Source of the DNA: Flammeovirgaceae bacterium 311
Lineage (GTDB): Bacteria; Bacteroidota; Bacteroidia; Cytophagales; Cyclobacteriaceae
Reading direction: 5' to 3'
DNA: 64,000 nucleotides
NCBI GenBank assembly: GCA_000597885.1
Contig: CP004371.1
Location: forward strand, 6,336,501 to 6,400,500
A program made the position numbers and the translations under genes. Shown here piece after piece: positions 62,974-64,000 of this stretch. Below the pieces are notes generated by a model, which worked only from the letters and a program-made list of their open reading frames with translations, ran no database searches and was not told the origin of the DNA. The first letter of the stretch is position 1, and the number at the start of each line of letters is the position of its first letter.

Positions 62974-64000
62974 TCAGAATTGGAAATAAATGAACGCCTG
63001 TTTTTTATCGCCCAATATAATAATAGCACCCACCAGGCAGTAATAAAAGGCCCATTTGGTAGGGCGGGGCCATTTTACGCCAATGCGGGCAATGGCATAT
63101 TCATCCTCTCTGCCTATCCATTCTATTACCATAAATACAGCGATGAGTGCCAGTACCCGGACTGGAAATATCTCAGGTGTAACAAACAGGGTGGAGGAGA
63201 ATATTTCAGAGATATAACTCAGGGCATGGCCAATGTTCTCAGCTCTGAAGAAAATCCAGGCAAGCACTGTAAGGCTAAAGGTTAGCACCATGTTCATAAC
63301 ATCTTTGGCTGAGGGTAGCGCCCGGCCTTCTGCTACAATTCCCAGGTTATTGCGGTTTTTACCCAATAGCATCAGGGGCAGAAAGTAGAGGGCATTCAGA
63401 CCTCCCCAGACAATAAAGGTCCAGTTAGCGCCATGCCAGAAACCACTCACCAGGAAGATGATAAAGATATTGCGGATACTTAACCAGAGGCCGCCCTTGC
63501 TGCCTCCCAGCGGAATGTAGAGGTAATCTCTGAACCAGGTAGACAGAGAAATATGCCAGCGCCTCCAGAATTCTGCAATATCCCTGGAGAAGTAGGGGTA
63601 GGCAAAATTGCGCATCAGGTCAAATCCAAACAGGCGGGCAGTGCCTATGGCTATATCAGAATAGCCCGAGAAATCGCCATAGATCTGGAAAGTAAAGAAA
63701 AGGGCTCCCAGTACCAGGGTGCTGCCGGAATACTCTGCAGAATTATTAAAGATCTGGTTGGCATATTCGGCACAGTTATCGGCAATCACTACTTTCTTGA
63801 ACAAGCCCCACAAGATCTGGCGCAGGCCATCTACTGCCCTGCTGTAGTCAAAACTTCTGGAAGAATTGAACTGTGGCAGCAGGTTGGTGGCTCTTTCAAT
63901 AGGACCTGCCACCAACTGTGGAAAGAAGCTGACATAGGCTGCAAAGGAAATAAAGTCCCTGGTAGGCTCCAGCTTTTTTCTGTATACATCTATGGTATAG
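62974..64000 (-). CDS. MBOAT family O-acyltransferase (AlgI/PatA-like), 5' end cut by window
   Basis: The frame is open from the window's right edge to a stop at 62974, ~340 C-terminal residues seen. Typical MBOAT motifs: FFPQLVAGPIERATNLLPQF, QIYGDFSGYSDIAIGTARLF then FGFDLMRNFAYPYFSRDIAE, FWRRWHISLSTWFRDYLYIP, and the catalytic His in VSGFWHGANWTFIVWGG. Many membrane helices. It moves acyl groups from a cytosolic donor across the membrane to surface glycans, with the SGNH protein as periplasmic transferase. Upstream part lies outside the window. Confidence 0.93.
   Translation of the reverse strand, partial: YTIDVYRKKLEPTRDFISFAAYVSFFPQLVAGPIERATNLLPQFNSSRSFDYSRAVDGLRQILWGLFKKVVIADNCAEYANQIFNNSAEYSGSTLVLGALFFTFQIYGDFSGYSDIAIGTARLFGFDLMRNFAYPYFSRDIAEFWRRWHISLSTWFRDYLYIPLGGSKGGLWLSIRNIFIIFLVSGFWHGANWTFIVWGGLNALYFLPLMLLGKNRNNLGIVAEGRALPSAKDVMNMVLTFSLTVLAWIFFRAENIGHALSYISEIFSSTLFVTPEIFPVRVLALIAVFMVIEWIGREDEYAIARIGVKWPRPTKWAFYYCLVGAIIILGDKKQAFIYFQF

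Overview
The window reads as chromosome from a free-living member of the Bacteroidota, most likely order Cytophagales. Supporting signs are an SprB-repeat/CHU_C-type giant surface protein and a DUF5103 type IX secretion plug homologue, many lipoproteins, a PUR-alpha-like DUF3276 protein, DUF1573, DUF2911, DUF4142 and DUF2490 proteins, TTTG-N19/20-TAnnTTTG promoters, and almost no Shine-Dalgarno sequences. Genes lie in short transcription units on both strands, often separated by clear rho-independent hairpins. I saw no rRNA, tRNA, insertion sequence, prophage or CRISPR array.

Layout. 1-5 kb: a DUF218/ElyC-like envelope protein (cut by the left edge), a quinone oxidoreductase-like MDR, two small stress-type proteins, then an SDR overlapping a YihY/BrkB membrane protein. 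4.9-10.7 kb: TPR lipoprotein, DUF4142 lipoprotein, an unknown 117-residue protein, ferritin, CoA-type Nudix hydrolase, DUF819 membrane protein and a thioredoxin-fold ferredoxin. 10.8-13.1 kb: aconitase. 13.6-20.4 kb: a small SprB-repeat protein followed by a 2,095-residue surface protein with 58 Asp-Pro-Thr repeats and a C-terminal gliding/T9SS sorting domain. 20.7-23.5 kb: AtoE-like fatty-acid transporter and LuxC-like acyl-CoA reductase, divergent from a 2[4Fe-4S] ferredoxin across a palindromic promoter. 23.8-28.6 kb: a three-gene periplasmic sugar-oxidation operon (DUF1080, beta-propeller dehydrogenase fused to cytochrome c, DUF1080). 28.8-34.6 kb: PagL-like lipid A deacylase, DUF58, RlpA, DUF3276, AI-2E family permease and YchF. 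34.8-35.6 kb: a stand-alone Cas6 endoribonuclease. 35.6-40.4 kb: T9SS plug homologue, ABC-F ATPase, sorbosone dehydrogenase-like lipoprotein. 40.5-45.7 kb: DinB/YfiT, small unknowns, DUF962, DUF2911, dCMP deaminase, MurB with an upstream small membrane protein. 46-53 kb: S41 protease, transglutaminase-like protein, secreted unknown, a frameshifted FrnE/DsbA gene, DoxX, K+ channel and DUF421. 53-59 kb: phosphohexomutase, HPPD, unknown, DUF2490, TrpS. 59-64 kb: DUF1573, an Xre/RES toxin-antitoxin pair with a methyltransferase, and an SGNH-like/MBOAT pair for surface glycan O-acylation, cut by the right edge.

How it fits together. Most genes are envelope and housekeeping functions. Accessory themes are (i) T9SS-dependent surface display, (ii) periplasmic oxidation and hydrolysis of sugars with electrons passed to a fused cytochrome, (iii) polymer O-acylation, and (iv) two defence/addiction-type elements: an orphan Cas6 and a RES-Xre module. 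Two genes (near 45.7 and 57.1 kb) have reading frames that make best sense with non-standard AUU/AUA starts. Function calls come from reading the protein sequences against remembered families; no searches were run.
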